NCBI GenBank assembly: GCA_946902875.1
Contig: OX336345.1
Location: 9,889,395 to 9,953,394, forward strand
Origin: Nematopogon swammerdamellus
Lineage: Eukaryota; Arthropoda; Insecta; Lepidoptera; Adelidae
DNA length: 64,000 bases
Direction: 5' to 3'
The notes beneath the pieces are model-generated. The model did not search any database, was not told the DNA's origin, and saw nothing but the letters and a program-made list of their open reading frames with translations. The position numbers were made by a program, and so were the translations under genes. This document shows, piece after piece, positions 44,053-64,000 of the stretch; the first letter of the stretch is position 1; each line of letters starts with the position of its first letter.

Positions 44053-45506
44053 ATATGTCGCAATTTTATTGGTAATGTAAACTGTATTCTGTCGATAAAA
44101 ATAATTAACAGAATTAATTATTCAAACATAGGTGCTTACTCTACAAATTTTTAGAAATGCAAGTTATATGGGAAAAGATATAATGGATAAAATAGGTAAT
44201 AATTTTAACCCTTAATACAAAATGTACTTACTTAATATTTTTGTATCTCTATCTATTGCTATAAAGAGAGAACTCTTTACTTCCTTGTAGCATGGAAATC
44301 ACCGAACGATTGTTCCTTCAATAGAGTAATTATTCTCAAATTAACTTTAAGACCGTATTATGACCTGATGTTTGCTTTCTCCGGCATGGCATGGGGTACG
44401 AATAGGCAAGCCCAGTAGGGTGGCGTTAGAGCAACCTATCTACCGAAAAGTTGCGGCTAAAGCTTGTTGCAGAGAAAAATGTACTAAAATGAGCTATCTC
44501 TTACATTACTAGTACAGAACATTTCGATCGACAAACTATTATACATCAGTTTTGGCGTACTATAGGCCAACTTACAGTGCCATCAAAGAAAACACTTAAA
44601 GTGCCATCGCGCCAAATCAGAAGACACCGAGACCTTTCATACGTCTACACTCACTGCCTCCGTTTATAGAAAAAATAAAAAACAAAATATTTGACATGTT
44701 GCGTTTACAAATAAATAGAGATACAAAATACCTAGCGACAATATTATAACAATTTTGAAACTAATATCTGGCCGCAGTTTTGTACATTTCCTTTCATATA
44801 ATGGGTTATTTATATTATTTGGGATATTATGGAAAATTTTAACAACTTCCAACAATATAGTATTTATTTTGCCATAATGGGTTTGTGGTGTAAGGTATGT
44901 GTAGAATGCGTGCGCTTTTCTGCTTTGAAGTTTCTTCTACTACTAGAGTTCTACTTTTTTTCAACTCCTGTTAGATGATCAAGATCATACTTTGATCTCA
45001 CACCACGCGTTTGTTTGGATCTTCTGATTTGGTGCATGTAATACGCAGCGATTATAATTTTTTTTATAATTGTTTTTACTTTGAAGAATTATAAATTATA
45101 CTCTTATTGATTAAATCTGTTTACATGAAATTTATTTAAATTATTTTTAAAGCGCATACTGGCAACTTTATCCACAATTTATATTCCTATTGACGTAAAG
45201 TCGACAGTTATCTACTGGTGTTGCCCAGATACAGACTTTAGAAGCCCATGTCATTATTATAAATGTATTGACACTGAATGGACAAAGTATTATTAGAGGG
45301 TAGCTTGAACGACAGAACGACAGCATAGTGTGGGAAGGTAGTTACTGTTAACAGTGCGGCGCGGAGTACAGAGGTACGGGGATACAGTATCCAGCAGCAA
45401 GTAATTAACATCGTGCTTTAGAAAGAGGAGTACAACCGGATTGTCTCTTTCTAAAGCTTGATGTTCATTAGTTACTGCGCGGGTACTGTACGGAGGCACA
45501 GAGCGC
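44053..45506. other. NT5C2 3' flank and spacer
   Basis: Presumably contains the NT5C2 3' UTR (minus strand). A 13-bp hairpin 'gctttagaaagag' with its complement lies at 45414-45457. No coding exon was recognised. Confidence 0.4.
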
Positions 45507-62258
<16,752 letters not shown>

Positions 62259-64000
62259 CTGGAAGAGCAAGAAAAATTTTATATTAAAATTTTCTGAAAT
62301 GTTTTGACGAACCTATCATAAAGTTCTCTGTAAGCATCTATTCTGTCTTTCTTTCAGTTGTTGTCACGCGTAGGTATGACAATGTTCCACGCCCCGGTCT
62401 ATCCATAGATATATTCCTGTGGAGATAACAAAAACCACTCGGTCCTAATTTACTCACAGCAAAATGTTTTCTTTGAAACATTTATCTCCATAGGAACTGC
62501 TTTCCCATGCAAATTGCTGTTAAATTATGTACATATTAGGGAAGCACGAAGTTACGCCCCATAATCCGGCAGCGTAACGTCATCGGGTAGGTAGGTTAGT
62601 TCGCCCACACGCCCGCTTAGCGCCTGTAGATAATATAGAGCAAATAGGTATTCAAAAGGATAGATAAACTCCCCCAGGAGGTGAAGTATTTAGTTATAAA
62701 TGAAATGGTGTGCACGAAGACAACATTACAAATATAATATACTATCGCTGTCACACACAAGTCTTATGGACTCAACCTCATGTCTATTAATCAATACTCC
62801 TGCTATCAACAACCGCTCAGTGGAACCGATGCAAATTGCGTACATTTCTGTAATACGTTTGGGAACAAAGTAGGTACCTAGGTAGGTACCTACCTACCTA
62901 TGAAAATGAACATAACAGTTTTATCCATTTCAAGCCTCCGGAAAGTAGATACGCAATTTTAGCAAGCAGGGGTTACATCCAGTCGAAAATTACAAAAATA
63001 AACACTGAACTCACAATTTTTAAATTTTTATACCACTATTTATTTATTTTTCTAATTGTTAAAGGATCATTGGTAATCTAAATGTATATTTTATACCATA
63101 TTCTTTAATTGCGACAACTGCCATCTTGAATTTAGGGAAGCAGGAATTTGTTTTTTGTTCAATAACTCATCCCATTTTCAACTTTTGATTAAAATGCATG
63201 TATATAAAATTTGTAGGAAATTTAATTCTCTATAACTTTCTCATAACAATGTTTTGTCTAAGATCGATATTTTTAGACTTTAACCCAAACAAAAAGGGGC
63301 GAAATTAAATGATTGCATTAGGTATGTCGTTTATTTTCAACTATAAAAGCAAATTTCGAGATGTTCGTCTTCAGGGTCAGGACTAAATTCAGTAAGAATA
63401 TGCAAAAGTGTAGAACCTAAAATAATTATTGCGTACAAGCTTTCATTACGCAATAATCCGAATTCGTCACTTTTACTAGTTTTAGTCGTAAAATATCGTA
63501 GATAAAATATTGTGGAGAGAATTTGCTACAACTTCTGTAACGAACAATTTAGTCAAACGTTGAAAATAGGCGAGTAAACAAAACGGAGAATCCGTTTTGT
63601 TTACTCGTCTTCCCTAAATTTTAAATGTCGTTCGACGCAACTGCAAATCTGGTCGAAAATCTGGACTTTAGGGCATTAGATGAGCCGTCCACATCATAAT
63701 GTACGAAGCATTCAACACTCTGACGTCACAGCCGAGTTCTAAACTTTCAAACAACTTCGTTAGGGCTAGAGCAGACGACCGATTCTTATCCAACTAAACT
63801 GTAAAAAATATTATCCTTACCTATAATAAAATCCAACGTCTGCTTTCTGTCTTTCTGTCTGAGTGTATGTATGTCTGTCTGCTTATAACTCGAGAACCAA
63901 TGAACTGATTTTAATAAAAAAAAAAATCTACGGATAGCCTGATTCTTCCCATCAACTATAGGCTACTTACTATCACGCTAAATGCCTTATGAGGTTAGCA
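62259..64000. other. NT5C2 upstream intron, 5' exon not found
   Basis: The acceptor 'tgctcttccag' ends at 62259. I searched the minus strand by eye for an exon ending in the conserved basic segment before 'FVNRSL' and found none, so the first exon(s) probably lie beyond the window. From about 63822 a T/C-rich stretch ('tctgtctttctgtctgagtg') resembles the start of a Helitron-like repeat running off the end. Confidence 0.45.

Overview
The window is eukaryotic DNA, almost certainly from a moth or butterfly. The genes have GT-AG introns and encode animal housekeeping proteins. The intergenic DNA carries insect-style families: tRNA-headed SINEs, Helitron-like ends with '...gcgaaagctagt', TA- and TTA-flanked MITEs, Jockey, RTE and R2-group LINEs, and a short TTAGG-like run. 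There is no prokaryotic or viral organisation and no CRISPR array. All gene models were built by eye from splice signals and recalled family conservation; no search was run.

Layout. 1-14 kb: no convincing host gene; degraded SINEs, LINE 3' ends, a Helitron end and a MITE. 14.3-16.3 kb (minus): two exons of a secreted Tyr-Gly-Pro-Pro repeat protein, 3' end not found. 16.8-28.2 kb (minus): complete five-exon RNASEH2A, the catalytic subunit of RNase H2. Its 8.6-kb second intron holds a SINE split by a head-to-tail array of three nearly identical HERO/R2-like retrotransposon copies; the middle copy has an intact ORF. 29.2-33.0 kb: a hAT-like element holding a LINE, a second hAT-like element, a further repeat and a SINE, nested five deep. 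35.3-36.3 kb (plus): a GC-rich six-finger C2H2 protein. 37.6-41.7 kb (plus): complete four-exon FRA10AC1 homologue. 45.5-62.3 kb (minus): NT5C2 (cytosolic purine 5'-nucleotidase), eleven exons down to the stop codon, with the 5' exon(s) beyond the window.

The NT5C2 introns are rich in structure. One holds a 4.47-kb Jockey-type LINE with a 13-bp target duplication, broken by two stop codons and by a 52-bp scrap of the HERO-like 3' tail. Another holds a 967-bp foldback element. A third holds a seven-unit tandem array of one NT5C2 coding exon, itself split by a MITE and a truncated Jockey copy.

The host genes do not form a pathway. RNASEH2A removes ribonucleotides and RNA from DNA, NT5C2 dephosphorylates IMP and GMP, FRA10AC1 is a conserved nuclear protein, and the zinc-finger protein is a presumed transcription factor. 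The best leads are the HERO-like concatemer (fits template jumping), the exon-sized tandem array in NT5C2, the five-level nest, and the SINE families with exchanged heads and a LINE-derived tail.
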